From contig QNQO01009134.1 in the NCBI GenBank assembly GCA_003290165.1, positions 186,001 through 250,000 of the forward strand: a stretch of 64,000 bases of DNA, read 5' to 3'. Source of the DNA: Berberis thunbergii (taxonomy: Eukaryota > Streptophyta > Magnoliopsida > Ranunculales > Berberidaceae). The notes under the pieces were generated by a model that saw only the letters and a program-made list of their open reading frames with translations, searched no databases and was not told the origin of the DNA. Positions 1 through 11,402 of this stretch are shown piece after piece. Position numbers and translations under genes: made by a program. The first letter of the stretch is position 1. Each line of letters starts with the position of its first letter.

Positions 1-99
1 AATGGGAATGGGAATGGAAATGGAAATGGAAATGGAAAGGGTCATGGGAATAGGAATGAAATGGAAACATGAGAATAGGAATGAAATGAAAACATTATT

Positions 100-430
100 A
101 TGTTTGGTCACTCGATGGAATGAGAATGATTTGTGTTTTTACCGTTATGCCCACAATTATTAACCATGAATTTTAGATTTATGATGAGTATGGGTAAGGA
201 TGACAAATTGAGTGTTGACTATTATAATGGGCATTTATATTATTTTGAGAAAGAATGCCCATTACAATGAAATTTGTAATTGCTTTCCAAAAAAAAATGA
301 AATTTGTAATGATCATTCCCATTAAGTCATTTTATGCCAAATCAAACATATGAATGGCTTAAACCATTGTAATGGTCATTACTATTACAATAGTCAAACT
401 CATTCCATTGAGAAAGCAAACACACCCTAA
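100..430. repeat. MITE-like AT-rich repeat, ends imprecise
   Basis: A left arm near 105-135 (tttggtcactcgatggaatg) and a right arm ending near 430 are inverted versions of the same sequence; the right arm read on the minus strand starts GGGTGTGTTTGCTTTCTC. The interior repeats 'aatgg/attacaat' words. GGGTGTGTTTG ends are common in plant Tourist/hAT MITEs. The preceding bases (1-100) are a degenerate ggaatg repeat. No clean target-site duplication was found, so borders and family are uncertain. Bases 431-600 are purine-rich and hold nothing recognisable. Confidence 0.35.
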
Positions 431-605
431 ATAGTGGAGGTGAAGGTTACAGAAAGGGAAAGAAGGGGGTGGGGTGGTTGCGAAATAGAGAGAGAGGGAG
501 AGAGGAAAGCGGGGGAGGAGGAAGAATGGGGCCGCCGATGGTGAAGAAGAGGAGGAAAACGGAAAGGGGGAAGAGTCTAGATTACAGAATAGGGAAAAGG
601 ACGAG

Positions 606-2979
606 TGTCACGCACCGCTCATAAGGAAAATCTCAACAGACAGAAATATTTCTTACAAACAATGCGTGACATACAAACTTAACCACATTCTCACATAAAA
701 ATTATCGGAAACGAAATTCCATTATATTACACAAAACTCTAAATTATTACAACTACTCCACCGGCAACCTTCATCCCTAAATCCACACACCAAAGCATAC
801 ATACAAAACATAACTTATATACTAAACACCAAAAAGCAAGATACAAAACATCTTACAAACCCTAGAAAAGGACGAGGATCTACTTTCGCTCGGCTTGATC
901 AACAAACTCGCTTCCAATGTCTGCACTCCAAAAATAGTACACTCATTTGCCACAAAACAAAGCAAAATGGGTTGGCTAAAACTAGTATGAGCAGAATCAA
1001 AATCAACAACAAATAAAACATAAATATAGTAATCCATTGTTCATGATGCATCCATATTTACCTTGCATCATACTATACAACTTATTAGTCATGCACCAAA
1101 CATATGATCAATTATTTGTATGCACAAATCAGATGATTAGCAAAGCCATACTTTAATTAAATCATTCCTTTCAAAAGAATGAAAATTTTCATAAAATCTT
1201 TCACATATCATTTTCTCAAATTCTCGCATACTCATTTTTAAATCAGATCGTACAATTTTATATCACGACTTTTCCTGTTTCAAGACATATCATACCATTT
1301 TTATTTATGACATACTCTGTTTCAAGACACGTTTCTTTCTATTGGTCCTTAGGAACTCTCAATGTATCATGTGAGTCAAAACTCGTATAATGGCTTAGGT
1401 TTCCTTTCGGAGAACATGCTACATAAAAATTTTAGAACATGAATACCCTATCGCACCTATCTATGTGTCGAATGTGTCTCACCCTGATACACCTCCATAC
1501 GTGTACCAATACTCACTTTGAGTATGTATGCATTTCAAACATGGCGTCGTCTCTAAAATGCATACTTCACCTCAAAAGACAAGACACACAGGCGATATCA
1601 CAAATAAAATTGCGCGCTGAAAGATGACTAAGTTCACACTATATCCCCCTGACCCCTCAAGAACACTCCACTGTATTACGCGAGTCGTGACTCGTACAGT
1701 GGCTTAGTTTTCCCCTTTTGAGAATCAGACATTGCTCCTCAAGAACACTCCAGTATATCATGTGAGTCATGACTCATATAGTGGCTTAGTTTTTCCCTTT
1801 TGAAAACTAGCACCGTACAACACACTCTATACGGATTATACAAATATCATAAACCAATGCCTCTATGGCCATATTATACCACTATGTACATTTCAAACGC
1901 CGGAGTAGGATATTCATGTCAAATTTAAGATTTTCCAATACTTATCCAATCACACCATTTCCATAGTTCCATTTAGATTAAACTAAGCTTTTAAATATCA
2001 CAATCACATATGATGCACAATGATTCAATAATAAAAATTTATTTAAAAACATGCATCATGAGGCCTAATAAGGCTAAAATTAAAATATGTTTTAAAATTA
2101 AATTTTGTCATTGTGATCACAACGGTAGTAAAAATAGAGTTACGGTTCAAATTCTATGATCAGTCAAAATTGGGTCAAATAGATGATTTCATGTTGACAT
2201 CATCATCTTATTCCTAAGAGCGGATTTTGCAAAACATTTGCAGTCCAACAGAGTAACTTCATTCACATGCATATGTCACATTTTTCAACAAAAAATTGCA
2301 ATCTTTACACCATTGGAAAGCGCATACTTTCTGCTTTCTAAAAATGCAAGAATTATACTTAATTTTTTTTAATAATAGAAAATACAACCAGATCTTGACA
2401 CCCTGTTAATCACGTTCTCAATTTAGATTTAAAATTTTCAGTAAGTTACAGTTCAACTAACTTGCTTCAAACACCTTGTACTTTTGCAATACTTAGCCAA
2501 ATTTCACATATAAACTACCTATAGAAAGTTTTCAGGTTCATCTTTTTAATGAAAGCAATCAAACACAAAGATATTAACAAAATCAAAAAATCTCGTTATG
2601 GAAAGACACTCGATTACTCATCTTAACCAAAATTGTAAATGTCACAATTTATACAAAGAAATGGTAAACATAGACTCATAATAGGTTAAAACCTTTAAGA
2701 AGTGATAGGTTTACTCACCATGTACAGTTGTTGCAATCCTTAAAGCACAAAATTTTCTCATTCACAACATGCACAAAGATCCTATACGCATCTCCTTTAG
2801 TACCTTTCACTTTCAAGTTCTCTTTGAAAAAACCACAAGAAAAAAAATATCTAAGGAGAAGAATAAATATATGTTGAGAATTTTTTTGAAACTTGTAGAA
2901 GAATAATGGTTATATGTCACCACAAGTTTTTTAAGTACTACCATAAGGTGGTATAGAGAAAGAAAAATCAGGTGTCACA
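606..2979 (-). mobile_element. LTR-like non-coding element (solo-LTR or non-autonomous), TSD ACGAG
   Basis: The plus strand opens TGTCACGCACC at 606 and the matching end GTGTCACA closes at 2979. ACGAG lies directly outside both ends (601-605 and 2980-2984), a 5-bp target-site duplication typical of LTR-retrotransposon integration. Read on the minus strand it runs TGTGACACC to GGTGCGTGACA, i.e. TG...CA. The 2374 bp contain no retroviral domain. The 62-codon frame at 1439-1627 also exists in the tandem copy, but it lies on the opposite strand and crosses a hairpin-rich part, so I do not call it a gene. The element resembles the one at 53144-55590 in size, ends and a GGTGAGT-like block near its 5' end. 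It is most likely a solo LTR or a non-autonomous LTR element. Confidence 0.7.
1361..1784. repeat. Array of three spaced palindromes inside the LTR-like element
   Basis: Three imperfect palindromes lie at 1361-1393, 1668-1702 and 1750-1784. The pattern is cAgTRTAtYaYGtGAGTC followed by GACTCgTAYAgTGG, and each is followed by GGCTTAG and a pyrimidine run. The same three recur in the tandem copy near 3578-3610, 3885-3919 and 3967-4001. The last two in each copy sit in tandem ~80-bp units beginning aagaacactcca. As RNA each would fold into a ~14-bp hairpin. Function unknown. Confidence 0.6.
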
Positions 2980-3060
2980 ACGAGGATATGATAGTCATTG
3001 TTTAATTTGGGCGATGATAAAATTGAAAACTGAAAATTAGGTTAAAAATACAATGTGTTT

Positions 3061-5258
3061 AAAACATCTTACAAACCCTAGAAAAGGACGAGGATCTACT
3101 TTCGCTCGGTTTGATCAACAAACTCGCTTCCAATGTCTGCACTCCAAAAAGAGTACACCCATTTGCCACAAAACAAAGCAAAATGGGTTAACTAAAACTA
3201 GTATGAGCAGAATAAAAATCAACAACAAATAAAACATAAATATAGTAATCCACTGTTCATGATGCATCCATATTTACCTTGCATCATACTATACAACTTA
3301 TTAGTCATGCACCAACCATATGATCAATTATTTGTATGCACAAATTAGATGATTAGCAAAGTCATACTTTTAATTAAATCATTCCTTTCAAAAGAATGAA
3401 AATTTTCATAAAATCTTTCACATATCATTTTCTCAAATTCTCGCATACTCATTTTTAAATCAAATCATACCATTTTATATCACGACTTTTCCTGTTTCAA
3501 GACATATCATACCATTTTTATTTATGACATGTTCTGTTTCAAGACACGTTTCTTTCTATTGGTCCTTAGGAACTCTCAGTGTATCATGTGAGTCAAAACT
3601 CGTACAATGGCTTAGGTTTCCTTTCGGAGAACATGCTACATAAAATTTTTAGAACATGAATACCCTATCGCACCTATCTATGTGTCGAATGTGTCTCACC
3701 CGGATACACCTCCATACGTGTACCAATACTCACTTTGAGTATGTATGCATTTCAAACATGGCGTCGTCTCTAAAATGCATACTTCACCTCAAAAGACAGG
3801 ACACACATGCCATATCACAAATAAAATTGCGCGCTGAAAGATGACTAAGTTCACACTATATCCTCCTGACCCCTCAAGAACACTCCACTGTATTACGCGA
3901 GTCGTGACTCGTACAGTGGCTTAGTTTTCCCCTTTTGGGAATCAGACATTGCTCCTCAAGAACACTCCACTATATCATGTGAGTCGTGACTCATATAGTG
4001 GCTTAGTTTTTCCCTTTTGAAAACTAGCACCGTACAGCTCACTCTATACGGATTATACAAATATCATAAACCAATGCATCTATGGCCATATTATACCACT
4101 ATGTACATTTCAAACGCCGGAGTAGGGTATTCATGTCAAATTTAAGATTTTCCAATACTTATCCAATCACATCATTTTCATAGTTCCATTTAGATTAAAC
4201 TAAGCTTTAAAGATCACAATCACATATGATGCACAATGATTCAATAATAAAAAATTATTTAAAAACATGCATCATGAGGCCTAATAAGGCTAAAATTAAA
4301 ATATGTTTTACAACGGTAGTAAAAACAGAGTTACGGTTCAAATTCTATGATTATTCAAAGTTCGGTCAAAATTGGGTCAAATAGATGATTTCATGTTGTC
4401 ATCATCATCTTATTCCTAAGAGCTGATTTTCCAAAACATTTGCAGTCCAACAGAGTAACTTCATTCACACGCATATGTCACATTTTTCAACAAAAAACTG
4501 CAATCTTTACACCATTGGAAAGCACATACTTTTTGCTTTCTAAAAATGCAGTAATTATACTTAATTTCTTTTAATAATAGAAAATACAACCAAATCTTGA
4601 CACCCTGTTGATCACGTTCTCAATTCAGATTTAAAATTTTCAGCAAGTTACAGTTCAACTAACTTACTTCAAACACCTTGTACTTCTGCAATACTTAGCC
4701 AAATTTCACATATAAGCTACCTATAGAAAGTTCCCAGATTCATCTTTCTAATGAAAGCAATCAAACACGAAGATATTGACAAAATCAAAAAATCTCGTTA
4801 TGAAAAGACACCCGATTACTCGTCTTAACCAAAATTGTAAATGTCACAATTTATACAAAGAAATGGTAAACATAGACTCATAATAGGTTAAAACCTTTAA
4901 GAAGTGATAGGTTTACTCACCATGTACAATTGTTGCAATCCTCAAAGCACAAAACTTTCTCATTCACAACATGCACCAAGATCCTATACGCATTTCCTTC
5001 AGTACCTTTCACTTTCAAGTTCTCTTTGAGAAAACCACAAGAAAAAAAATATCTAAGGAGAAGAATAAAGATATGTTGAGATTTTTTTTGAAACTTGTAG
5101 AAGAATAATGGTTATATGTCACCACAAGTTTTTTAAGTACTACCATAAGGTGGTATAGAGAAAGAAAAATCAGATGTCACAACGAGGATATGATAGTCAT
5201 TGTTTAATTTGGGCGATGATAAAATTGAAAACTAAAAATTAGGTTAAAAATACAAACT
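3061..5258 (-). repeat. 2.2-kb tandem duplicate of positions ~845-3055
   Basis: Sequence from ~845 (tcttacaaaccctagaaaag) to ~3055 is repeated almost base for base from ~3062 to ~5257, offset about 2217 bp. The duplicated unit includes the element's end, its ACGAG flank (second copy 5182-5186) and about 70 bp of host flank. The duplication therefore happened after the element inserted. The join at ~3055-3065 has short homology (acaa/aaaacatc). The copies differ by scattered substitutions and small indels, for example about 35 bp missing near 4315 relative to 2098-2135. Confidence 0.9.
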
Positions 5259-5965
5259 TTTTACTATTAATTAATCAATGTTTGATAGAGACTGATTTTG
5301 ATTGTAAAAATATGAAATGTAGATGGCTAATGGAAAACGAAAAAAGCTAGATGCAAGGCCTTTTTATAATTTATAAATAATTGAAAGCTTTAAATAAATT
5401 ATGTTAGGAGCTTATGTGTAATTAATGAATGTTTACATGTACTGACTCTGATGAAAAATAAAAATTTGGTTGAAAACATACAAATCACTGTTGATAAGTC
5501 CAACTCACGTTATATAACTTAGATTTGTTTTACATAAACATCTTTGTTTCAGGCAAGATAACTATCCAATAATTAGAGAGTCGTTTCAGCACAGGAAGCC
5601 TCACATAAACCACGTCAAATTAAAGCCTAAGACAAACAAAGCATGAAAACCAGTTAATAGCAAAGGGGTAATCAATGGAAAGGAAAGAATATGTAGATGG
5701 AGATTCAGAGGTGACACCTGATTAGTATCAATTTAAACAGATTTACAGGCATGAATTGCATGGTTAAAAATCTGAAGAATTGCTTAATAGTAGTCATCAA
5801 AATCACTCTTTCTTCGATGAAATCAGATTTCAAAGCCCATTGGGCTTGGGTTGGGACTGTTCTAGCTTGTAAGCAGCCTTGGTTGGTACATAAAGTGAGG
5901 ACTCAGTCAGTGCAATTGAAACTTCGATTATCAATTGCACTTCGATTATCATCTCCATCAAACAC
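5259..5965. other. Intergenic, nothing recognised
   Basis: AT-rich sequence between the tandem-duplicated element and the LINE target site. An open frame on the plus strand beginning at 5751 runs on into the LINE 3' end and is not a gene. Confidence 0.5.
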
Positions 5966-5981
5966 AAAAGAAACTTCTATT

Positions 5982-8690
5982 TATTTTTTTTATTTTTTTT
6001 CCTCTGGAATGTCAGACCTTTATTACTTTTCAAGAAAATTGAGTTACAATCAATACGGGGGTACATTTACCCGTGATATAACCAAAACAAAAATTGGGCC
6101 ACATCCGAAAACTACGATCCAACATAAAGCCAACATATCACCAATGCTGGCAATGAAATCTACAATCCACAACCATATTTTTTAACCTCCTCCTCGTAGC
6201 CTTATTACCAACCCCACGAGCATTCCAAAACATAAAATTTTCTATCATCTTAAGCGTGGGAGAAAGATTTGCCCCTCTTAGTCTTACGACGCTTGCCCGG
6301 AAGGGCCGCCGGTTTGACTTTGTGTTGTAGATCCTTATCGGAGTGCGCCCCCCAAATTTATATCATTAATAGCATGTGATTCCGGCCCCAACTCCGATTC
6401 CGACGCAGCCTCGTCACTATCATCTGTGGCGCTATTAAGTGTATTAGTTGTCATAGATTGTTTCTTTAGTCGCAGAGCACGGTTCACCTCAAACAGCTGG
6501 ACGACGACATCAAACAAGCTCCCGTCCTTGTCGTTCCTTGCTGTCGCGGGCACTGAAAAATTACCAGTTACCGCGGAAAACCTCTGCCAAACGTTCCATC
6601 ACTGTCGGCTTCACCGGGGTAGCCTCTACTTCCCGTATCATTTCACTCGATTTTGTTTGCGTCACTAAAGAGTCACCAACGGCGAGCAAGTCGCGTGCTG
6701 ACTGAGGTATCGCGTCCCCTGGGTTGGGGCCGTGAAGAGGATGGGGTCTTGGACTGGGAGGCCGTGGGCAGGCCGTGCTCGGACGTGGGCCGAGGTCTGA
6801 CTGTTGTCCTGCTTGTGTCAAGGACGGGTTGGGTCCGTGATCAGGCTGGACCCGAGGAGTGCCCAGAGTCGTGGTCTGGCTGAGACCATGCTCTGACGCA
6901 GGGCTTGGACTGGTGGTGAGCACATTCTGTTTGGGACCGTGAGCTGGCTGAGGCGAAGCCACTCCTAATTCCCCTGCCTATGAAGCTCGTGTCTCTGATC
7001 CAGGAAGCCCCAATTGAGCGTCCCCAATGTCATCGTGCGACCTTGCCACAAATTGATGTTCCGGGCAGATAACTTCATTTGGCATGTCGTCGGAAAGACC
7101 ACTCTTGGCCCCTGAGATTATGTCACCTGTTGGCTGTGTCGACTGTTCTTGAATTCCAATAGCATTTGCAATCTCCGAAGTTGTATAACCCGCCTCTAGG
7201 AGGCATTCTTCCGTAGTTTCTGGAACCTGCTCAGCACTAACATGAACCATGTTTTCATTCTCCTCGGCATCAATGTTTGCAGTGAGCGACTCAAATTTGT
7301 TTGACAAAAACACCTTACCCGGATCCATGGCCACCAGCCTTTTCTCCCCAACTTCCTCATTTATCTCCTCCCCCTGACTATGCTTTGCGCCACTCGGACC
7401 TGCTGCAGGAATGAGAGGCTTATTTTTTTTGCTAACGGGGACATATTGATGCTTGACAGTGTTGGGTTCAACCTTTGGCTTGGTCACCTCTTCATTACCA
7501 AGATCTGAGGCTTTCCCTCGGCCCTTAAGACCCGATTTTTTTCTACAAAACTCCTCTTGGTGCCCTATCAGAGAACAAATATCACAGTATTTGAATCCAG
7601 GGAATTCTATCTTCTGCCAGAAACCCCTATTATTGGCCCTGTCAATCCAAACTCTGGTTGGTAATTTATCCGCCAAAGTCATCTCCACGCAAACACGGGC
7701 AAAACCCGGGCGTGACAGGCAACGAGTATGATCATCCATCCGGTAAAAACCACCAAAAAAGTTCACAATTGCTTTTAAAATAGGGGGATGAAATAAATGC
7801 AAAGGTAAGTTAGGCCACTCTACCCATAACGGCACCGAGATCGGGTTCTCCTTCAAACTGAAACCATCATGCCATCGAAAAGCTTTGAACCGAACTCCAC
7901 GAATCAAAAAGGAGTCACGCGACAGTACTTTCTTTGCTTCCTCCTCAGATTGAAGGCGGACTAACACGTGTCGTTGATTCAGTAAGCCGAGTGAGAAATC
8001 GCCTAAAATGCCCCAAGTTCTGTGAATCGAATCTCGAATATCTGCCAAAGTTGGTCGGTAACTGGAGAATTTTAGGACAATCACGTGTTTTTCCATGAAA
8101 ACTTCTCCACGGACTTCATCCGTGGCCGTGATTCCGATTGCTGGTGCCCCCTCTTTGCGAAAACGGGTTCCTTCGACCGGAGTCTCCGCAGCATCGTCCA
8201 CCAAAATTTTTCCCAAAATCTGGGCGAAAGAGGGCTTAGAGGACGATACTGTTACCCCATGACCAGGTCCCGTGGGGGAAGGGGTGGTGGCTTGTGCCGC
8301 TGACATCACATCCATATGTCAAATCTGGATCCAGCGTCAAAATAAATTTTCGTTGTCGGCGGCGGAATCGGCTGGATCGTAACGGCGGCTATGTAACACC
8401 AGCAATTCGGCGGCGTGCCGTAACGTGGCGGCTCGCCTCGTACCCTGTCCCGTGCGCCAAAGCCGACGTGACACTGCCTCCTGTGAGACGCAACCTGTGA
8501 TGGGGACGTGGAAACTCTTGGCGGCGGAGGTTGGGGATGGCCAACCCACCACTGTGGTGGAAGGACGGGATTGAGTCTCAAGGGAATGACGGCTAGGATG
8601 AGAGATCAAAATTTTTTAAAATAAACCCAGCAAACCCTGTCAAAATCGCCTCAGAGAGCCCTTTTCTCATTCTGCAAACCTTTGACATCA
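5982..8690 (-). mobile_element. Internally deleted L1-type LINE, 16-bp TSD
   Basis: The insertion is bracketed by a perfect 16-bp direct repeat, aaaagaaacttctatt, at 5966-5981 and 8691-8706. On the minus strand it reads 5' UTR, ORF1 (ATG at 8315), the first ~27 codons of ORF2, an abrupt jump near 6175 into 3' UTR, the tail aataaaggtctgacat, then an A-rich tail (5982-6000). The 5' UTR and ORF1 are clearly homologous to the 7.4-kb LINE at 18368-25773 and both share the aataaaggtctg 3' end, so they are one family. About 4 kb of ORF2 is missing, so the copy cannot retrotranspose itself. Confidence 0.9.
6250..8315 (-). pseudogene. LINE ORF1 (DUF4283 + CCHC knuckle), frameshifted
   Basis: ORF1 encodes the RNA-binding protein of plant L1-type LINEs. 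From ATG 8315 an open frame of 445 codons runs to 6978. It covers an N-terminal region beginning MDVMSAAQATTPSPTGPGHG, a DUF4283 domain and a CCHC knuckle with core CDICSLIGHQEEFC. The homology to the intact ORF1 at 18899-21286 continues in other frames through 6962-6561 (proline/serine-rich tail) and 6553-6335 (C-terminal acidic block ATDDSDEAASESELG), ending at a stop at 6250-6252. At least two frameshifts therefore break it. It lies immediately upstream of an ORF2 remnant beginning at the homologous position. Confidence 0.85.
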
Positions 8691-8778
8691 AAAAGAAACT
8701 TCTATTATTCTTATAGGATCCCATATCTATCAACAAAATGCGATCGTACAGGTCAACACCATAAGAAAGTAATCATGC

Positions 8779-8852
8779 TGTCGGCGGGTCTCGAACCTAG
8801 GAAATGGAGAATAAACCCACACAGTCCTAACCACTTGACCATATCACCATTG
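8779..8852 (-). repeat. tRNA-derived SINE head or tRNA pseudogene
   Basis: The minus strand carries a good internal RNA polymerase III A box (TGGTCAAGTGGTTAGGA) and B box (GGTTCGAGACC) about 45 bp apart, in the order found in tRNA genes and tRNA-derived SINEs. The flanks do not close into a 7-bp acceptor stem and no anticodon arm is convincing, so it is not a working tRNA gene. No terminal A tract or target duplication was found. A SINE fragment is the likeliest reading. Confidence 0.45.
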
Positions 8853-8899
8853 GCTATTTAATTCATATTGCGTCATGTTTATAACATTTTGGTCGCAAA

Positions 8900-9120
8900 A
8901 ACAAGTGCACACATACAGAATGCAGGCAACTAAGCATGGATGCGAGGTGTGCGCGTTCCTAGCACACAATAGCAAGTAGCCCAGGTAAGATTTCCACAGC
9001 ATGGCACACGTTTGTTGTGGTTTCTTCTGAGAGTATTTTGCAATGCATGATTAGTGTAGACTTCTTCAACACAAGTCAGTGATCGGTTTCAGAGGACTTT
9101 GAACTCACTTAAGTCATGTT
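8900..9120. repeat. Left edge of DC1 duplication unit 1
   Basis: This stretch aligns with 18005-18230: shared words include aagcRtggatgYgaggtRtgc, agcaaKtagcMcaggtaag, ttgttgtggtt and tttcttctga. It lies ~1.2 kb downstream of DC1 gene 1. The partner lies downstream of DC1 gene 2 once the LINE and hAT insertions are removed. It marks one end of a tandem duplication. No coding potential is seen. Confidence 0.65.
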
Positions 9121-9480
9121 GATTATCACTAATTTATTCATGTTTTTTTAGTTTATATATATATGATATTAAAATCATACTTGCCTGATAAGTTTTTGAC
9201 TCCTACAAAAACTTCAATTGATGTTGATGTTGCTATTTGCATGCTGATCCTATATGCCATAGTAATACATGTAACGCATGTCCAATCGCCACCACCAAAT
9301 GTACTAATTTGATCATGTGTTGATACAATCACATGGATATCGTTTAGAGTAATTGAATTTAATTCATTGAAAGCCTTCTATAGGGTAGACAGTTAACAAC
9401 AGTCTTCGTTGTCGTTGCTCTTTTAAAGAATTTTGATTTGGGATTACTAGGGAGTGAATCGATTTTACATTGTTTATGAT

Positions 9481-9730
9481 TAGGTTTGGCTCGGTTTCAA
9501 CTTGAAACCACAGACCAAATCATATCAATTGGTTGAACAGAAATCCAAATCGAATCCAACTGAAGTAAAATTCAATTAAACCTACATTGAACCGAACCAA
9601 GAAAAATATGCTAAACCGAACCGATCACTCCAATTGTTACAAACCGAACTCAAGCAAAATCAAACCAAATTGGTCGGTTCAGTTTGGTTCAGGCCGTTTA
9701 ATCGGTTCATTGGTCACCCTAATTGGTTTA
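9481..9730. repeat. Degenerate aaccgaaccaa repeat
   Basis: A ~250-bp patch is built from diverged 'aaccgaacc' / 'ggttcggtttggtt' words on both strands, giving foldback potential. It creates a spurious 65-codon frame at 9587-9784. Patches like this are frequent in plant genomes and are thought to be MITE remnants. The rest of 9121-10290 is AT-rich intergenic DNA and DC1 3' flank. Confidence 0.5.
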
Positions 9731-10290
9731 ATATTATGTAGCTTGTTGAAACCATTGATTGTCCCAAATTTTCTATCAGGTTGACTGCATTATGATGTAA
9801 TTGACTAAATGTGTTTAGGGACAACTAGATAGCAAAGAATGTGAGAACAAAACCTGGGTCAACAGGTCTAGAAGTTAGAGGAACAAATGGTTTTGTAGTT
9901 TGAAAGACCAAGATCATCATTTACTTAGGTAATGAGGTATCTAATTTACAAACAAACTATTCCTTGATTAAGTTAAAAAGTTGGTTTACAAGTTCTATGT
10001 GTGATTTCAAAGTCCTTCCAAATACGTAAAGAACCAAACGCATACATTGTGTCGTTGTTGCTGATTCTTGTACTCCTTCATGCATTTGGTCCAAAAACTC
10101 TTAGTACACATCAATGGAAAAAGTAATAGAAAACTGGTATCACACCTCACCATCGTTCTTACATATATAATTAAGTTGCCTCTAATATTAAAAATACCTG
10201 GGAAATAGTTACATTCAAAATAAGGAAAAACTGCTGTACAGATCCACTTGTTCATAATATACTACTACACAAACACAAAAACAAACACAA

Positions 10291-11013
10291 TCAATCACTC
10301 CCAACTAAAGGCTCAGTGAAAGGAGTAAACACAACTGTAGGATCTCCAATGATGGCAGATATAACAAGCTTTAGGACTATTTTCACCGTTTTCCAGTACT
10401 TATGCACCCTTCCTTGCCTTGAACTAGCTCCGTTTTGAAGCACAAGTCGGAGATTAGGAGGTATTGTACCATCCAAACTAACCAAGCCGTTGCTTTCCCC
10501 ATCACCATAGTATTCCTTCAGCAAATCTTTCACACAAGCAACATGAAACTGGCACTTCCCATTATCTGATGCATACGACCATCCCTTGACTTTTTCAGAC
10601 AATTCCTTAATCCCGCATTTAGCACATTTTGACGACATGCTCTTCTTTAGTTCCAGTTTCAGTCCATCACCATGTGTAATATGTGGTAGATTCACACAAC
10701 AGGGGTGCATGTCATAACCACATTTGTTGCAGTGGTACACGAACCCATTCACGTCTTTAGCACAAATATCACAACACCTACCACTTTGCCCTTCCTCCAG
10801 GAACTCAAAGAAACATTTTTTGAAAAATGGGTGGGTTTTAGAAGGAGCAGCTAATGCACAAACCTTGTGGAGATCATAGTTACAGTCATCACATCTGTAT
10901 CTAGGCTCAAATCCGGTCTCCTTGCACCCATCACATTTGTATGATGAACCTATGCAGGACTTCCATTGAAGCTTGTCGCAGTGGCTAGGATGATCAATTT
11001 CCGTGAGAATCAT
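10291..11013 (-). CDS. DC1 domain cysteine/histidine-rich protein, gene 1
   Basis: Intact 240-residue frame from ATG 11013. It contains two clear DC1 zinc-binding modules and a third, partial one. Module 1 has H8/H11, C27-x2-C30, C41-x2-C44-x4-H49-x2-C52. Module 2 has C81-x2-C84, C95-x2-C98-x4-H103-x2-C106. Module 3 has C130-x2-C133 and C154/H157/C160. Residues ~207-229 are hydrophobic (KIVLKLVISAIIGDPTVVF), perhaps a membrane or hydrophobic anchor. DC1 proteins are plant-specific zinc proteins, several of them stress- or defence-related; the biochemical role of this one is unknown. It is a close paralogue of the gene at 29549-30268, about four residues in five identical by eye. A chromovirus LTR begins 118 bp upstream of the start, in the same orientation, so native regulation is probably altered. 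Confidence 0.9.
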   Translation of the reverse strand: MILTEIDHPSHCDKLQWKSCIGSSYKCDGCKETGFEPRYRCDDCNYDLHKVCALAAPSKTHPFFKKCFFEFLEEGQSGRCCDICAKDVNGFVYHCNKCGYDMHPCCVNLPHITHGDGLKLELKKSMSSKCAKCGIKELSEKVKGWSYASDNGKCQFHVACVKDLLKEYYGDGESNGLVSLDGTIPPNLRLVLQNGASSRQGRVHKYWKTVKIVLKLVISAIIGDPTVVFTPFTEPLVGSD

Positions 11014-11361
11014 GATTTTGAAGAACCTCTATATTGAGTCAGATGTATCCAGCAAAGAATATGGAAACTGAAGTCAGCTAATTCGGTTTTGATCAATATA
11101 ACCGATTTTTCAGGAATATATGAGACATGTTTGTCACGTGCTGACCTTTTTCCCTTGGCTAACAAGCTGCCTACTAGCGTCACACTCCCGTCGGACTAAC
11201 TAGTCAAGGCACTTCGATGCTTGGCTAATGCTAAGTGTTGCTACGAAAGCTTAAGTGAGGAAAATGCTAAGGCACAAGTGTTTAGGCTTTTGAAAGAATG
11301 CTTTGTATTGCTTGAGAGAGTTGTACAAGTGCTTGATAATCTCTACAAATGAATGCCAAGG

Positions 11362-11373
11362 CCTATTTATAGG
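11362..11373 (-). promoter_or_regulatory. LTR TATA box
   Basis: The minus strand reads CCTATAAATAGG, a strong plant TATA box in the middle of the LTR, dividing U3 from R. The identical box in the 5' LTR is at about 15552-15563. From the 3' LTR copy, transcription would proceed toward DC1 gene 1, whose ATG lies ~350 bp downstream. One short upstream ATG frame (11 codons, in the host flank near 11130) intervenes. Confidence 0.75.
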
Positions 11374-11402
11374 CCCTTAAAGTCCTAGAGGCTTCTAGCC
11401 TA

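Noticed and set aside
845..5258. The two 2.2-kb direct copies as LTRs of one retrotransposon
   Set aside because: They abut with no internal region, PBS or purine tract, and the repeat includes the element's TSD and host flank, which LTRs would not.
5751..6185. 144-codon plus-strand frame
   Set aside because: It crosses from host DNA through the LINE target duplication, poly(A) tail and antisense 3' UTR; no domain is present.
8779..8852. Functional tRNA gene
   Set aside because: A and B boxes are good, but there is no acceptor stem or anticodon arm.
9587..9784. 65-codon frame as a gene
   Set aside because: Entirely composed of the low-complexity aaccgaacc repeat.
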